The notes: generated by a model not told the origin, from the letters alone. DNA of 64,000 nucleotides from Rhipicephalus microplus (GCF_043290135.1 NC_134701.1:68830002-68894001), one strand, 5' to 3'. Positions 1 to 12,643 are shown, counted from the stretch's first letter. Made by a program: numbers and translations.

Positions 1-120
1 ACGGGCCTACAACATTTCCGCCTCCCTCGGAAATGCAGCTGCCACAGCCGGGATTCGAAACCGCGACATGCGGTTCAGTAGCAGAGTACCTTAGCCACTA
101 GACCACCGCGGCGGGGCTTA
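1..120 (-). mobile_element. Ruka-type tRNA-derived SINE, cut by the window edge
   Basis: Read on the minus strand, this starts with a GCCCCGCCGCGGTGGTCTAG head (box A-like), has a box B-like motif near 50-60, and continues into the GGAGGCGGAAATGTTGTAGG body shared with the copies at 6887, 21703 and 26635. Only the 5' half is present; the rest lies left of position 1. Naming it Ruka rests on my recognition of this tick SINE family. Confidence 0.85.
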
Positions 121-1666
121 ACCCCTCTCGAGTGCAAAAAGATTTGTGCGAGAAAAACTATGCAAACAAATATGTTGGCCAACATAAGGATGAGATTACT
201 CGTTTTATCTGGGTAGCCGAGCTTATCGACGCCCTTGGTAATTGGGTCTTCAGTAAGCCTTCAATAGTATTGTCAACCAATGAGCTGAGTTTCCCGCGTA
301 AGTGTCAACCAATGAGCTGGGTTTCCCGCGTAAGCGGTAATACATGGCATTGTCTGTTAATGTTAGTGATTCCGAAATGATGCAGTCAAAGCAAGGTTCG
401 ATAATAAGGAAGAAAATATTACTTTACTTGAGTTTTAGGTGAATCGACAGTCGATACATATAGAAAGAAACGGAGTTCGGTGCTGGAGCTCGTTTTTGTT
501 TTTTTTTGTAATGTTCGTCAAACAAACGCCGCATGGCAACAGCGCCAAGCTGGCACACTCAGGGCTCGTGGGGCATTTTTTGTGCGGGCACCGATACGCT
601 GCCGGTGAATGCGGCCGCGTGAGCTCGAGTGCCGATGACAGTTATGATGTCATTAATTTAAAATGGCACTTACGTGCAAATATTCGAGTGATCCCTCATG
701 GTCATTTGTCTGCCTGGCGATTATGTTTCAAAAGTGGTCTGAGTTTGGAGCTAAACATGTTTTTCACTAGCAGCACGGTGACTGCGTGCCTATGTGCCTT
801 CTCGTGTTCGTGTTTCGCTTCGTGCTACATAAGCTATTTGGAACTCGCGTCTCTTTTCGATATGTATGGTTAAAAACGTTGTTTAACTATATGTGATGTG
901 CGGAATGGTTTCGCTGGTCATCCACGTTCACGCAGAAGAATGGCGCTAGAAAATTTGTGAATACCTACTCATTGATGAGCACGTTTCTGTTTTGTCACTG
1001 TTAGTTTTAGCTTGTTCGTACACTCTTATATGAGGCCCTATATAAGGCACCAGTACGCAAAGAACTTTCAAATAGTTTAACAAAAGTGAAATTAAGCTCA
1101 CAATTTTCACCTAGTAGATATTTCTTTAAAATGGGCAAGTGAATATGCTACAAGAATGTCCGCTAAGCAGTACAAGACTCATATTCAGGACCAAAGTTGA
1201 TAATTGTGGGGGAAATATTTGTGGAATGCCCAGTGCAAGAATATGAAGCTCTATGTATTGTACGGTGTCAGGGGACACTCTACAAAGTTCTTATTCAAAT
1301 TCTGTAGCCATCAAGAAACCTGTAAACAAACTACAAAACGAAAACTTTTGCTGTATTCGTGTGCAAGTGATGAATAGTTTTGAACATTAGAAAGCATACT
1401 AATAAGAAAAGTTGTAGCGAGAATATAATGTGTTTTCACAGTTTAATCTATTTCAATGATTAGGATAGCGCCAAAATGATGACCTACACCAGGGTGCATG
1501 ATGCATACAGGTAAATAATTGATAGTTGTTGAGGACGTTCTCTTGTCTGTGTATGCGCCATTTCTACTTTTCCACACTGAACAGAGTGAACCATCACACT
1601 TTACACACTGCGTGCCATCTGCAGCAAAAAAAAATTGCATTTCAGTTTTGAGCACGAACAACTTAC
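121..1666. other. Start of the last visible intron (minus gene), no gene seen
   Basis: This AT-rich stretch follows the donor of the exon at 1667-1936 and is intronic on the minus strand. I looked for the missing C-terminal exon of the acyl-CoA synthetase here and did not find it. An open frame at 439-873 has no recognisable domain. A short tandem duplication at 272-335 is the only structure I see. Confidence 0.6.
272..335. repeat. Two tandem 32-bp units
   Basis: The unit beginning GTCAACCAATGAGCTG occurs at 272-303 and again at 304-335, with two mismatches. It is a simple recent duplication. Confidence 0.9.
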
Positions 1667-1936
1667 TGGAAATAGTGGCCTTCATCTTTTCGGCGAGACT
1701 ATGCACGTCCTGCGCCCTGCCTTTTTCCGTAAGGACGATGGCAGCCGCAGGTGCCTCGCCGAAATCGGGGTGTGGAACGCCAACCACGGAAACTTCCTCA
1801 ATTTCGTCTGCGTGGTGGTGGAGTAGCAGCTCTTCCAACTCTGTCGGGACGACTTGGTTGTCCATGCACTTGATCATCTGCTTTAGCCGCTCCACAATGT
1901 ACAACCGACCACTCTCGTCGTAGTAGCCTGCGTCAC
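1667..1936 (-). CDS. Acyl-CoA synthetase-like, last visible exon (hinge and C-terminal lid)
   Basis: The acceptor is TGCAG at 1937-1941 and the donor is GTAAGT starting at 1666. The exon completes the split glycine of SGD and continues DAGYYDESGRLYIVERLKQM. That covers the A7/A8 core and the hinge before the C-terminal lid, then a PTELEELLLHH segment and the VSVVGVPHPDFGEAPAA strand typical of the lid domain. It ends in phase 1 after the codons for KATIS. The family's final exon, with the PRTATGK-type catalytic lysine, should follow at lower coordinates and is not visible here. Reading through the donor gives about 60 unrelated residues, so the exon boundary is clear. Confidence 0.93.
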
Positions 1937-4529
1937 CTGCATGAAAATAGGTTTCGAAATACTCAGTAGTACTTGCTCAGATAATGGGGCATCTTGATTC
2001 GGTAGCGTACGCGACAAATTTATGATAAAGTTAAAATCAATCCTTAAGCGGTGATTTATTCTACTAAACACGTGTACAACAAGGATGCACTCATTCGTAG
2101 CAAAACCGACCTATTTACTTTGGGGCTCTGACATTGCAGGGCTATGCTCGATTGCACAGCTCTGATGCTGGTCCGTGGTGGTACTTCATCAGGGTAAATA
2201 TTAACGTGTGTTGACTCGTCTGACTGCAGCACACTGCAACGAAATGCTGGTGGTCTGACTTTTCTGTCGTCTGCCACTTCTGCTGGTCTCTCTTCTCTGT
2301 CGTTTGCCCCTGCATTGTTTCTTTAAAATTGAATGACATGTAGTCGACGTTCACACTTACCTTCTATGCCAATGTTTACTAAAAGCGGAACGCCGGTGAT
2401 TTTTTTACATTCACTGCTTTGATAAAACTTCGAGAATGTGTTGTGAATCGCATACTGATCAAGTATACCAGTTTACATCACCTTAAAGTATTGAGTTTTT
2501 TTAGAAACAGAATATTAGAGTTCGTATCCGTCCCGCAATCGCGTTTGTCAACGTGGGCCACTCTGTCTATGTGAGCCAGCTGCTTCATGACCAGGCGGAT
2601 CAAAATGAGAAGGCAATGCTTCCGCATTAACATAGTAGCTGCCGTCATCACTCGTCACTGGTAAGTTCAGACGGTCTGCCACCGCTTGACTACGCGTCAG
2701 ATGAAACCGGCAGCTCAATTTTCGCATGATTGAAGCAAAACGTATGCCATTTTCACACCTTTGCCTGCCAAGGTGGCATCTAGCCGTGGCTTCGTGACCT
2801 CATTGCATCCCCACTCAGAGCAGCTCCTTGTTTTGGTTTCGGTTTCGACTCATTGTTTATTGCTTATTTTGAATTTTTGATAAGTGTCTCGGCAAAATGA
2901 ATCACCCTAGCTGGTACAGGGCTGTCAACAGTATTTGAAGCAGCGTCGTCGCAGGACAGTCGAAAGTGCTCTGGATATCCCCTTCAAGCTTGGATGTAGG
3001 TTTATCGGACTTGATTTCTCAAAACTATACGATGCAGTTGTCATTTTGTATGGTTCCTCTGATAATAGCATGCTGAACTTGATCAGAAAACCAATCAGAC
3101 TGACGTAACACAACATATATTTATACTGGCTTAAAAAAAGAGGAAAGAAGGGCGAAAGCTTTGGATGAAAAATTCGTAGCGCGAGGATAAGTGGTGAAGC
3201 CGGCCGTTGCGTCAAGTGGAGTAGTCTTTTAAAGGGCTGCAACAGGTCGCAGTCTTGTCTTTTCAAGGTTACAGCTTTCAAGAAGATGACTTTACTTGTT
3301 AGAATGTGAGCTCTAGTACGTACACCCTGCAACAAATGTTTTCATGATACATGGTGTTTCATGTAATAGCAACTAATGGTTTTGATAAATCAAGAGCCCT
3401 TGCCCTATCCCGAAAATTAGGGTAAGCGAAGCTGCCGTGTGCGTTGTTCACATAGTTTTCTGCATTTCTTACAATGGCATTTTGAAAAGTTCTTTGCTGT
3501 TTGATTCCAGTGTGCAAGGAATCGAACTGCAACCCACATAATTTGCTGCTAAGCACTTCAGTCTATACAACCTACAATATTTAGGGGGTCCTATTGAGCC
3601 AAACTAAAATATGCTCCACGTGAATTCACTAGTCACCTCGATAAAGATGGCACTACTGAAAAGCAACATGACTCTTTTTTATTTCCTTACCTTCCGCGCT
3701 ATCAACTCTTGGAACACATTACAATCTTCACTTCAAAATGGGCTAAGCGCAGCTCATTGAAACCAGAGACACGTCCTTTGACGTGTTGAATGTGTTGATT
3801 GTTAATGTGGTTTTATTTTGCACTTAATTAGCTAGCTACGTTTTCCTTGTGGAAAATTTTAAGTATCCTTGTTAAGGCAACTGCATTTCATTAGATTGCA
3901 GAAGGTGATCTAAAATAACCTTACAATATTTTCTTCTAACATATGTGCAGCTGGGCAATTTTGCTATGGTGTTAAAGACAAGCCCTGAAATGTGAGATCA
4001 CAGCACTAAAATGCAATAATGCACAACCGTGTTGCTGCATTCCCAAAAAATGCTTCGCGAAACAAGCAGGCGTATGGACAGCGAGCCAATCGCTTATGCG
4101 GTGTTACTGGAGCGTCCCTATTGTGTGACACCTTCAACAAAGCGTATGCACTTTGAAGCAGATGCCACAACTTTTATTGCAGTTTTTGTTTTGTGAAACA
4201 AGTGTAAATATTTACAGCCGTGTTTTTGTAGACGGCTCAGTGCACAGAATGAACCACTTGTTGAAGTATAACACAGGCTATATGATGTGTAGCATTCAAT
4301 TGTCTGTAGGCTTGTCATGCAGAAAACAGAGTGTTGAACGTGTAGAGGCTGAAAATTGTGGAACAGTGCAATAACAACCGTGTGTAATGTTTGGAACATC
4401 CTGTAGCAATTTTTTATTATTCTGTAAAATTCATGAAAAGCGAAGAGAATTCATACCGTTGTATTCGCTTATCTGTACCGTGCTATCTCAAGCTAAAAAA
4501 TGTTGCTGTGTTGGTAACCGATTACGTAC
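1937..4529. other. Intron, nothing recognised
   Basis: This is the 2.6 kb intron between the last two visible exons. Minus-strand open frames at 2056-2354, 2925-3335 and 4118-4399 show no family motif and lie in AT-rich sequence. I see no transposon signature. Confidence 0.6.
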
Positions 4530-4674
4530 CTGACTTACACCAGCCTTCTTCGTCAAAAAGCTGGGCAGTTTCCTTCGGTCGCTTGTAATAACCCCTCACC
4601 ATGGACAGTGAACGGAAGCAAATCTCTCCTGTCTCATGCAGGCCAAGTTTTCTTCGAGTGTACACGTCCACAAC
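4530..4674 (-). CDS. Acyl-CoA synthetase-like exon (GEICFRS and A7 region)
   Basis: This 145-nt exon has a CACAG acceptor (ends at 4675) and a GTACGT donor (starts at 4529). It encodes VVDVYTRRKLGLHETGEICF, then RGYYKRPKETAQLFDEEGW and CKSG, matching the ANL segment (L)GxxxxGEI...GY...P..T...F...GW..TGD. The usual TGD threonine is serine, a common variant. The incoming phase is 0 and the outgoing phase 1, fitting both neighbours. At 48 codons it is easy to miss by simple ORF calling. Confidence 0.93.
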
Positions 4675-5899
4675 CTGTGAGTGGAAAAGCGACTAAACCG
4701 ATTGTTCAGGTAGTGCCAAAGGAAAATGTTTGAAGTTTATGCAAACGCTACTAGATGGAATAAAATATTTTGTATAAATTTTACGAGAGCTCCGTGATGA
4801 GGAACTTGTCTTTTTTACTTTATTATAAGTGGAAGATTCCAAAGCGTACGCTAGTGCCAGGCAAGATCAAGGAATTGGTCTGTGTTGTGACATTGTGCAT
4901 CGTTCAGTACCACTTGAAGAAAAATTTCGCATACCGCATGAATTATGGGGACTCTAACGTACAAAGCCAAATAACTTTTTTTCTGTCAGTTGCCTTCAAT
5001 TAAAACACATTTTCTTGGCTTTGTGAAGATAATATCGACTCCATGAATCTAATATAGTGTATCAAACTTTCGCCGAGAAAATTGTCTATATAAAAATTGC
5101 TTAATAGCAAAACGTTGTGTGACAAGCTAGGTTACTTCTAAGTAGTTGATATATCTTACTCTGTCCGCAATTTTTTTCTGCCCGGTTACGCGTTCAAAAT
5201 AATAAATGCCTGTGCAAGTTACACGACTAGTAGCCGAAGACAGTGAACTACCGAATAAGCCTGATGCCAGCATCCTCCCTGCCAGGCATGAGGCCGATCG
5301 CACGTAGCTGTCGGCTATGGCTTAAGCGTTCATCTGTGCAAGGCCACAAGAGGTGCGTGGCAGATACATCACGCATTGGCCAGTCGTAAAATGAGCACCA
5401 TGTATTAGGGGCCGCAGTAGTTTTGCGCCACATCGTGGTTACGAATAGGGTGAGCGGAATACTAACGCGAAACCACCGCAATATAGCCTACACTGGGAAT
5501 AAGTACGCCAGGCATCGCTGGCAGTTTAATCTACAGCTCCAGGGATACCTGGCCCACCAGGAAGTGTGAAGGTTGTGTTGTACATCAAGGGCTTTGTTTT
5601 CACAGGACAATCTATCCTAGTGTGTCTTCAAGAAAATGTGAAATGGGTTCAGCGCAACTTTCGGAAGGATTGCCAAGTAAGCTTTGGCAAGTCCGGCGAA
5701 GTGACCTGAGGCACTCACTGAACACGTATTCACACAGATGCGGCGGCAGCACGATCGAGAACATCATCCGGGAGTGACGTAGACAGATACACTTATCGCA
5801 TATTGTGTATACCTTGAGGTAAAAATGTGTGCACAAGCCTTCCTTCTACGCATGGGGCATAGGACTTCTACTCTGGCTTCGCGTCCCGGGCACTGAGGC
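4675..5899. other. Intron; right part may be the leader or LTR of the BEL/Pao element
   Basis: No coding signal. The stretch from about 5230 to 5890 is more GC-rich and lies directly upstream of the BEL/Pao gag, so it is the expected place for the left LTR and leader. I could not find a matching right-hand LTR after 13260, so no LTR is called. Confidence 0.35.
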
Positions 5900-6333
5900 T
5901 TGACAAATCGTGGACGCGAAGATTGGCGTTGGTGCGAGGACGTCAGGCAGCAGCGCTGCTCTCCCACTGGATTGATTCAAGGGAAGCGATCTGCACGACG
6001 TGCGCAGGACACTAAGGTTATTCAGAAAGTGCGAAGTTTACTTCACTCTGCTAGCTTCGAAATGGTGAAGCTCACAGCCGTAAAGCAGCAAGTCTTCGCT
6101 TGCAATGACGAGCTTTCGCAGATAAACGAGCAGTATAAGGAGTATATCTCGACCGAAGGTATTGATGAGGAGTACACAGCTATCGTGGAATATCAAGATG
6201 AAGTAGTCAGAATGTTCGCCTAGTTTGGTAGCATATTATCACAACTAGAACAAGCTCATTGTGGCCATACGCGAACTCCAGTGGTGAAAGTACAACAGCA
6301 ATGACTGTCATTTGCGAAGCTCCAGCAAGATTT
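5900..6333 (+). pseudogene. BEL/Pao gag, N-terminal part (decayed)
   Basis: The open frame (5900-6223) contains GKRSARRAQDTKVIQKVRSL, followed by a helical segment with VKQQVFACNDELSQINEQY and a VEYQDE motif. This is the charged coiled-coil that precedes the DUF1759 domain in BEL/Pao Gag proteins. A stop follows at 6221-6223, but homology continues to an AKLQ motif near 6315-6325, where the RTE copy begins. The continuation of the same Gag is at 7457. It is non-functional. Confidence 0.75.
6325..6333. repeat. Probable left target duplication of the truncated RTE copy
   Basis: GCAAGATTT here matches GCGGATTTT at 7457-7465 at 7 of 9 positions. The two lie on either side of the RTE insertion and exactly where the BEL/Pao Gag frame is interrupted. 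Confidence 0.5.
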
Positions 6334-7456
6334 GTGGCCCTCCTGTTTTCAGAGGCCTAGAATGGGAACAGTTAGGCATAAGAGTTAATGGAGAGTGCCC
6401 TAGTAACCTGCGCTTCGCCGATGACATTGCATTGCTAAGTTCCTCAAGGGACTGATTGCAACATATATTTATGGAGTTGGACAAGAAGAGTAGAAAGGTA
6501 GGTACTAAAATAAATCTACAGAAAACAAAAGTAATGTGAAACGACCTCAAAAGAGAGCAGCCGTTCGAGATAGGTAATAGTCCAATTGAAGTTGTAAAAG
6601 ACCTTGCCAACTTAGGAAAGGTAATAACCGTGGAGCCGAACCACGAGATTGAAGTAATATAAGAATAAGAATATGGTGTATTATATTTGGAAGTCACTCT
6701 CAAATATGACAGGTAGATTGCCCCGATCCCTCAAGAGAAAGATATATGGCAGATGCATCTTGCCAGTACTTAGCTACGAAGCACAAACCTTGAGACTTAG
6801 AGGGTTCAGCTTAAATTGAGAATGGCGCAGCGAGCACTGAAAATGAAAATGGTAGGTGTAACCTTAAGAGGCAAGAAGAAAGCAGAGCCCCACCGTGGTG
6901 GTCTAGTGGTTAAGGCTCTCGGCTGCTGACCCGGAGATCGAGGGATCAAATTCAGGCAGCGGCGGCTGCATTTCCGATGGAGGCGGAAATGTTGTAGGCT
7001 ATGGTGCTCGGATTTTTGTCCATGTTAAAGAACCCAGGTGGTTTCAATTTCCGGAGCCCTCTACTGCAGTGTCTCTAGTAATCATATTGGGGTTTTGGGA
7101 CGTTAAAGCCCACTAATCAATCAAGGCGAGAGCAGGGTGAATTAGATAACAAACTTTGGTTAAGGATATCATAGTTCAAATCAAGAAGAGAAAATGAACA
7201 TGGGCCGGGAATTTAGCGCGTAGACAGGATTACCGCTGGTCATTAGGGGTAACTAACTGAATTTTTTGAGAAGGCAAGTGGGTTAGGGGAGGACAGAAGG
7301 TTAGGTGGGCCAATGATATTAAGAAGTTTGCGGGTATGAATTCGCAGCAGTGAGCACAGGACCGAGTTGACTGGCGGAAAATGGGAGAGGCCTTTGTCCT
7401 GCAATGAACGTTGTCAGGCTTATGATGATGATGATGATGATGATGATAATAATGAT
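6334..7456 (+). mobile_element. RTE/BovB-type LINE, 5'-truncated copy
   Basis: This is the same family as the copy at 8869-12643. It shares the block ending in FADDIAL (FADD at 6414-6425), the LQKTK-type thumb region, and the MGEAF terminal segment near 7385-7405, then ends in a GATGATGAT tail at about 7424-7456. It starts inside the RT domain, as expected from incomplete target-primed reverse transcription. It carries several stops and frameshifts and is split by a Ruka SINE at 6887-7124. It is inserted in the BEL/Pao gag. Confidence 0.85.
6887..7124 (+). mobile_element. Ruka-type SINE, full length, inside the RTE copy
   Basis: The head is GCCCCACCGTGGTGGTCTAG with a box A-like motif, then a box B-like stretch near 6938-6950, the GGAGGCGGAAATGTTGTAGG body, and an AATCAATCAA tail. 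Flanks GAAAGCAG (left) and GAGAGCAG (right) look like a diverged target duplication. Aligning with the uninterrupted RTE copy near 12335-12350 shows that the SINE interrupts a once-continuous LINE. Confidence 0.9.
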
Positions 7457-8868
7457 GCGGATTTTAACGTACAAATGTGACATAGCTGAGTGGAGAGGCT
7501 TTCGACAGCAATTTAAAAAGCTCATTCACCTCAATAATGACCTTACGCCCTGTGCAAAGTTCTACTACCTCAAACGTTTTTTAACCGGTGACAAAGCAGT
7601 AGTGTAGCGAGTTTTTCTCAACGACTGAATTTCGCTACCCTGACACCAGTGCCGTCACATGGTCCTTGCATCATTTGACGGTACTAAATATCTCTGAATG
7701 GCGACATCGCCTAACGACATTCGTCGGTTACAAAAACTGTATATTGTGACGCAGCTCAAGCTCGATGCCTTAGAGTCCTGAACTTGCCGACACTCACGTA
7801 TTCGGCTATTGTTGTCAACAACTTGCTACAGGCTCTCCACGGGACATCTGTCTTTGTTTCACACTTGAAAAACAGTTCCGCTCTTTGGCACGGCCTTCCG
7901 ACGTACATGCTACTCAGGGCTCAATGTCGAGTACACCAGCACAGGCGTCAGCGGCGTCGAATGCAGAGCTGAATGATCTGCTACCATTCATACAAGTGGA
8001 ACTCGAAAGCCGATAGCAGTTTGCACTACTACAACAGATGGCTGCTTTCAAAAATCACTCGAACCGAAGAAATAGTGACATCCCAGAAGCATCAGCTTTT
8101 CAAGCCACGTCTATACCAAAGCTCAAGTGCTTTTACTACGATATTGATTAGTACTGGAGGCACAGCTGCAACGCTGAAATTACTCTTGAGGCCTTAAAAG
8201 AGCAGCTGCATAAAGACAACCGGTGCTTCCGCTGCACGCTAAATAGCCACCGAGCGAAGCATTGCCGTGTCAAGGTTGCCTGCAGATCTTGCCGTGGAAG
8301 ACACGCTTCTAGCATGTCGACCCTAAATACAGAAGGGCTTCGACGACCGTAAAACCTCAGGAAGTGCAATTGTGTGCATTTCTTCAAACAGTATTTGTTG
8401 CTGTGAAGGTATATCCTCCACTAGGCAGCCAACTAGAGAGAATTCGGTCTATCTTTAGGCATTCTGCACGAAGTTGGTCAACAAGGACCGCAGGCAATGC
8501 GTTCAAGTTATTCGAGATGGCGGAAGTCAAAGAAGCTTGAATAAGGAAGATGTGGCTCGTAAGCTTAACCTGAATGTGGTCAGACAGACACGGTTAGCAT
8601 TGAATACCTTTGGAAGCACTTGCTTTTCAGCTGCAAAAAAGCGGAGTGGGGTGTGGTCGCAGCTCCGAAGCCGAGACGAGAAGGTTGACGTTTGCATAGA
8701 AGCTACAGTCGTCTGTGCCATCTGCCACGATGTGGCTCTGACATCAGTGAACACCGCATTCATTATAGAATAAAAGAGACAAGCCAACATGCTCGCGAAC
8801 GACTGCCAGCATAAAGATGCACCAGCCACCATAGTTGGTCTGCTAATTGGTTCTGATTGTATGTCGCA
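7457..8868 (+). pseudogene. BEL/Pao gag (DUF1759), zinc knuckle and DUF1758 protease (decayed)
   Basis: Three recognisable blocks lie in order. A DUF1759 core (about 7465-7607) has CDIAEWRGFRQQFKKLIHLN and FYYLKRFLTGDKA. A zinc knuckle at about 8224-8265 reads CFRCTLNSHRAKHC, a perfect CX2CX4HX4C, followed by CRSCRGRHASSM. A DUF1758 aspartic protease block has DGGSQRS at 8516-8536 (family DSGSQ), RKLNLNV and an LNTFGS motif, ending in GLLIGSDC near 8838-8862. Stops and frameshifts separate the blocks. The frame is cut by the LINE at 8869 and resumes at 12653. Confidence 0.85.
8860..8868. repeat. Left target-site duplication of the full-length RTE
   Basis: TATGTCGCA is repeated exactly at 12644-12652, on the far side of the RTE element. 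Confidence 0.9.
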
Positions 8869-9817
8869 GATAAAGAAGAAGGAAGAAGGAGGATTTCGGG
8901 CACTGAGCTCAATCTTATCAGTTTCTGACCGGCGAAAACAAACCCACAAGCAATTTTTCCCACCTTAAGACCATATGGGGGCCGCCATCTTGTGTGGGAC
9001 CAAGCCACTTTGAGGACAACGAGTCATATCTCGGCTTTTACACACCCCAGGATGACAAATCAGGTCTCAATTGAGTCGATAAATCCGGAGATAGCTGTAG
9101 AAAAAAACCGCGAGCGCCCAATTCAACACAGGGCGTCAAAAGAGACTTATTCAGAAGACACACTCAGTGTTGCCGGACTGCTGTTACTGCTTGAGCTGGG
9201 TTTGGCAAAACAGCTTCCACAGCGAACTAAGCCCACCGGAACTGCTCCTCCACCTCTTAGCCAATAAGCACAGATTATTCCAACTGCCCGAGCGGCAGCG
9301 GCCGCGCCAGCAGCACGAGTAAGTGAGCTCTGCACATATCTACCTATAACATATCTACTTATAACTTTAGCAATTTTAGTCCTACGAGGGTCAGAGTGGT
9401 GTCTATTTGTTCGTGAAGATACAAGGAGTTCAACCGTTACAAATACTGCTATTACAAACGAAAATTTTGAATTTTAGGAACGATAAACAGTGTGAATCTG
9501 TGAAACCAACAACAGTCGGACCACGTACCCGGTGCCGCGCAATTCCCAACCGGGGGAAAAAATCGCGTGTTGATGGAACTACAATAGGAGGCCGGAGGTG
9601 CGGCCTCACCGGTAACCACCGCCGGGAACGCACTCCCTCACCAGAGAAGGATTGGCCACCCTGGTGCAGTATCTGGCCACTACCTCTCACATGGATACAC
9701 CAAATAACTCACGGCCCTCAGTCCTCAGCAGCTTCGAAGCAACAGACTACGGCGGCGGTCAGATCTGCAACGCAGTAGAGGGTGCTAAGAATCTCTGGAC
9801 TACAAGCCGCCATTGGA

Positions 9818-10600
9818 ACCTGAACTTGGCAACTTTTAACGCTAGAACCTTATCTAGTGAGGGAAGTCTAGCTGTACTATTCGAAGAGCTAGAGGGTTTT
9901 AAATGGGATATAGTAGGGCTCAGTGAAGTTAGGAGGACAGATGAGGCCTATATGGTGCTACAGAATGGGCACGTCCTTTGATATCGGGGCTTAGCAGACA
10001 GAAAAAACTGGGAGTGTGGTTCCTAATTCACAGAAACATAGCTGGCAACATAGAGGAATATTATAGCTATAATGAAAGAGTGGTAGGTATTGTAATTAAA
10101 CTGAATAAAAGATACAAGATGAAGGTAGTGCAGGCTTACGCGCCTACATCCAGCCATGATGACGCTTCAGTTGAAAGCTTCTATGAAGACGTGGAATCGG
10201 CAATGAGTAAGGTAAAAACATAGTATACTATAGTGATGGGCGACTTTAATGCAAAGGTTGGAAAGAAGCAGGCTGGAGACCAGGCAGTAAGAGATTATTG
10301 CATCGGCACTAGAAACGCCAGAGGAGAACTACTAGTAGAATTCGCAGAACGCAATAATTTGCAGATTTTGAATACTTTCTACCGAAAACGAGAAAACCGC
10401 AAGTGGACATGGAGGAGCCCTATTGGCGAAAATAAGAACGAAATAGACTTTATAATGACTGCACACCCAGGAATCGTGCAGGATGTGGAAGTGGTTGGCA
10501 AGGTACGATGCAGTGACCATAGAATGGTACGGTCTCAAATTCGCCTAGACTTGAAGAAGGAACGAGAGAAACTGATACGCAAGAAGCCAATCAATTAGCT
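9818..10600 (+). pseudogene. RTE endonuclease domain (broken)
   Basis: The exonuclease-endonuclease-phosphatase fold is visible as LNLATFNARTL (start near 9820), WDIVGLSEVRR, VVQAYAPTSSHDD, GDFNAKVG (about 10239-10262), ENKNEIDFI and CSDHRMV (near 10507-10530). These hold the catalytic N, E, D-x-N and terminal H positions. Two breaks interrupt it: a stop at 9979-9981 with a frame change, and a stop near 10221. In the living element this domain nicks target DNA to prime reverse transcription. Confidence 0.85.
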
Positions 10601-10954
10601 ATCACTGAGAGGAAAAATACAGGAATTCAGAGTGTCACTGCAGAGCAGGTACTTGGCTCTTAGTGAGGAAACCAACCTTAGCGTAGATACAATGAATGGT
10701 AATCTGACGAGTGTCATTACGGAGTGTGCAGTGGAAGTTGGAGGCAGGGTAGTTAGACAGGACACTGGCAAGCTTTCCAAGGAAACGAAGAACCTAACTA
10801 AGAAGCGTCAAACCATGAAAGTGTCAAGTACAACAGACGAAATAGAACTGGCAGAGCTTTTGAAGTTGAATATTGGACGTAAAGTATGCGATGTAAGAAG
10901 GTATAACATGGAGAAAATTGAACACGCTCTGAAAAACGGAGAAGCTTCAAAGCA

Positions 10955-12620
10955 GTGAAGAGGAAACTCGGGATAGGCAAAAGTAGGATGTATGCACTAA
11001 GGGACAAAGAAGGCAAAATAACTACCAATATGGATAGGATAGTTAAAATAGCGGAGGAGTTTTACAGAGATCTGTACAGTAGCCGAGACAACCACGACGT
11101 TAATACTATGAGAACTAGCAGTAACCCAGACGACACCCCACCAGTAATGATAGAAGAAGTCAGAAAAGCTTTGGAGAGCATGCAAAGAGGCAAAGCTGCT
11201 GGTGAAGATCAGGTAACACCACATATGCTGGAAGATGGAGGACAGACTGTGTTATAAAAACTAGCCACCCTGTTTACGAGGTGTCTCCTGACGAGAGGGG
11301 TACCAGAGTCTTGGAAGAACGCTAACATCATCTTAATACATATGAAAGGAGATGACAAGGACTTGAAGAATTACAGGCCGATCAGCTTGCTCTCTGTAGT
11401 GTACAAGCTATTTACAAAGGTAATTGCTAACAGAGTAAAAACAACATTAGAATTCAATCAACCAATGGAACAAGCAGGATTTCGAATGGGCTACTCAACA
11501 ATTGACCACATTCATACTATCAATCAGGTAATAGAGAAATGCTTAGAGTATAACCAACCACTATACATAGCCTTCATAGATTACGAGAAGGCGTTTAATT
11601 CAGAAAAATATCAGCCGTCATGCAGACACTGCGGAATAAGGGTGTAGATGAAGTATATACAAACATTCTGGAAAAAAACTACAGAGGATCAACTGCTACC
11701 ATAGTGCTTTATAAAGAAAGCAACAGAATACCAATCAAGAAGGGTGTAAGGCAGGGCGACACAATCTCCCCAATGCTATTTACTGCGTGCTTACAGGAAG
11801 TTTTCAGAAGCCTAGAATGGGAACAGTTAGGGATAAGAGTTAATGGAGAATACCTTAGTAACCTGCGCTTCGCCGATGACATTGCATTACTGAGTAACTC
11901 AGGGGACGAATTCCAACTCATGATTACGGAGTTACACAGAGGAGCAGAAAGATGGGTCTTAAAATTAATCTGCAGAAAACGAAAGTAATGTACAACAACC
12001 TCGGAAAGGAACAGCGCTTCCAGATAGGTAATAGTGCACTTGAAGTTGTAAAAGACTATGTCTACTTAGTGCAGGTAATAACCGCAGAGCCTAACCACGA
12101 GATTGAAGGAACTAGAAGAATAAGAATGGGGTGGAGCACGTTCGGCAAACACTCTCAAATTATGACAGGTAGACTGCCATTATTCCTTAAGAGGAAGGTA
12201 TATAACAGCTGTATCTTGCTGATACTTACCTACGGAGCAGAAACCTGGAGACTCACAAAGAGGGTTATGCTTAAATTGAGGACGACGCAGCGAGCAATGG
12301 AAATAAAAATGGTAGGTGTAACCTTGAGAGACAAGAAGAGAGCGGAGTGGATTAGGGAACAAACGGGGGTTAAGGTTATCATAGTTGAAATAAAGAAGAG
12401 GAAATGGACATGGGCCGGGCATGTAGCACGTAGACAGGATAACTGCTGGTCATTAAGAGTAATTAACTGAATTCCCAGAGAAGGAAAGCGGGTTAGGGGG
12501 GACAGAAGGTTTCGTGGGCAGATGAAATTAAGAAGTTTGCGGGTATAAATTGACAGCAGCAAACACAGGACTGGGTTAACTGGCGGAACATGGGAGAGGC
12601 CTTTGTCCTGCAGTGGACGT
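10955..12620 (+). pseudogene. RTE reverse transcriptase and C-terminal segment (broken)
   Basis: RT motifs in order are [35 protein letters not shown] (near 11365-11425), [36 protein letters not shown] (near 11740-11785) and FADDIALL with the catalytic FADD at 11869-11880. These are followed by LQKTKVM and LTYGAETW. The terminal WRNMGEAFVLQWT-type segment ends near 12620 and is diagnostic for RTE/BovB proteins. Stops occur near 11257 and 11988-12000 and again before the end. Confidence 0.88.
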
Positions 12621-12643
12621 AGCCAGGCTGATGATGATAATGA

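Larger units (their letters stand above)
8869..12643 (+). mobile_element. RTE/BovB-type LINE, essentially full length (3775 bp)
   Basis: The element is bounded by a perfect 9-bp duplication. It has about 0.9 kb of 5' leader, an apurinic-like endonuclease, a reverse transcriptase, a short 3' region and a GATGATGATAATGA tail, all typical of the RTE clade (single ORF, short tandem tail, no RNase H). The reading frame is broken into several pieces by stops and frameshifts, so it is not active. A truncated copy of the same family lies at 6334-7456. Confidence 0.93.

Noticed and set aside
439..873. 144-codon open frame on the plus strand
   Set aside because: No recognisable domain, odd composition (poly-F, Cys-rich tail), and it lies in AT-rich intronic sequence of the minus gene.
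5230..5899. Left LTR of the BEL/Pao element
   Set aside because: Position is right, but no second copy was found on the right side to confirm it.
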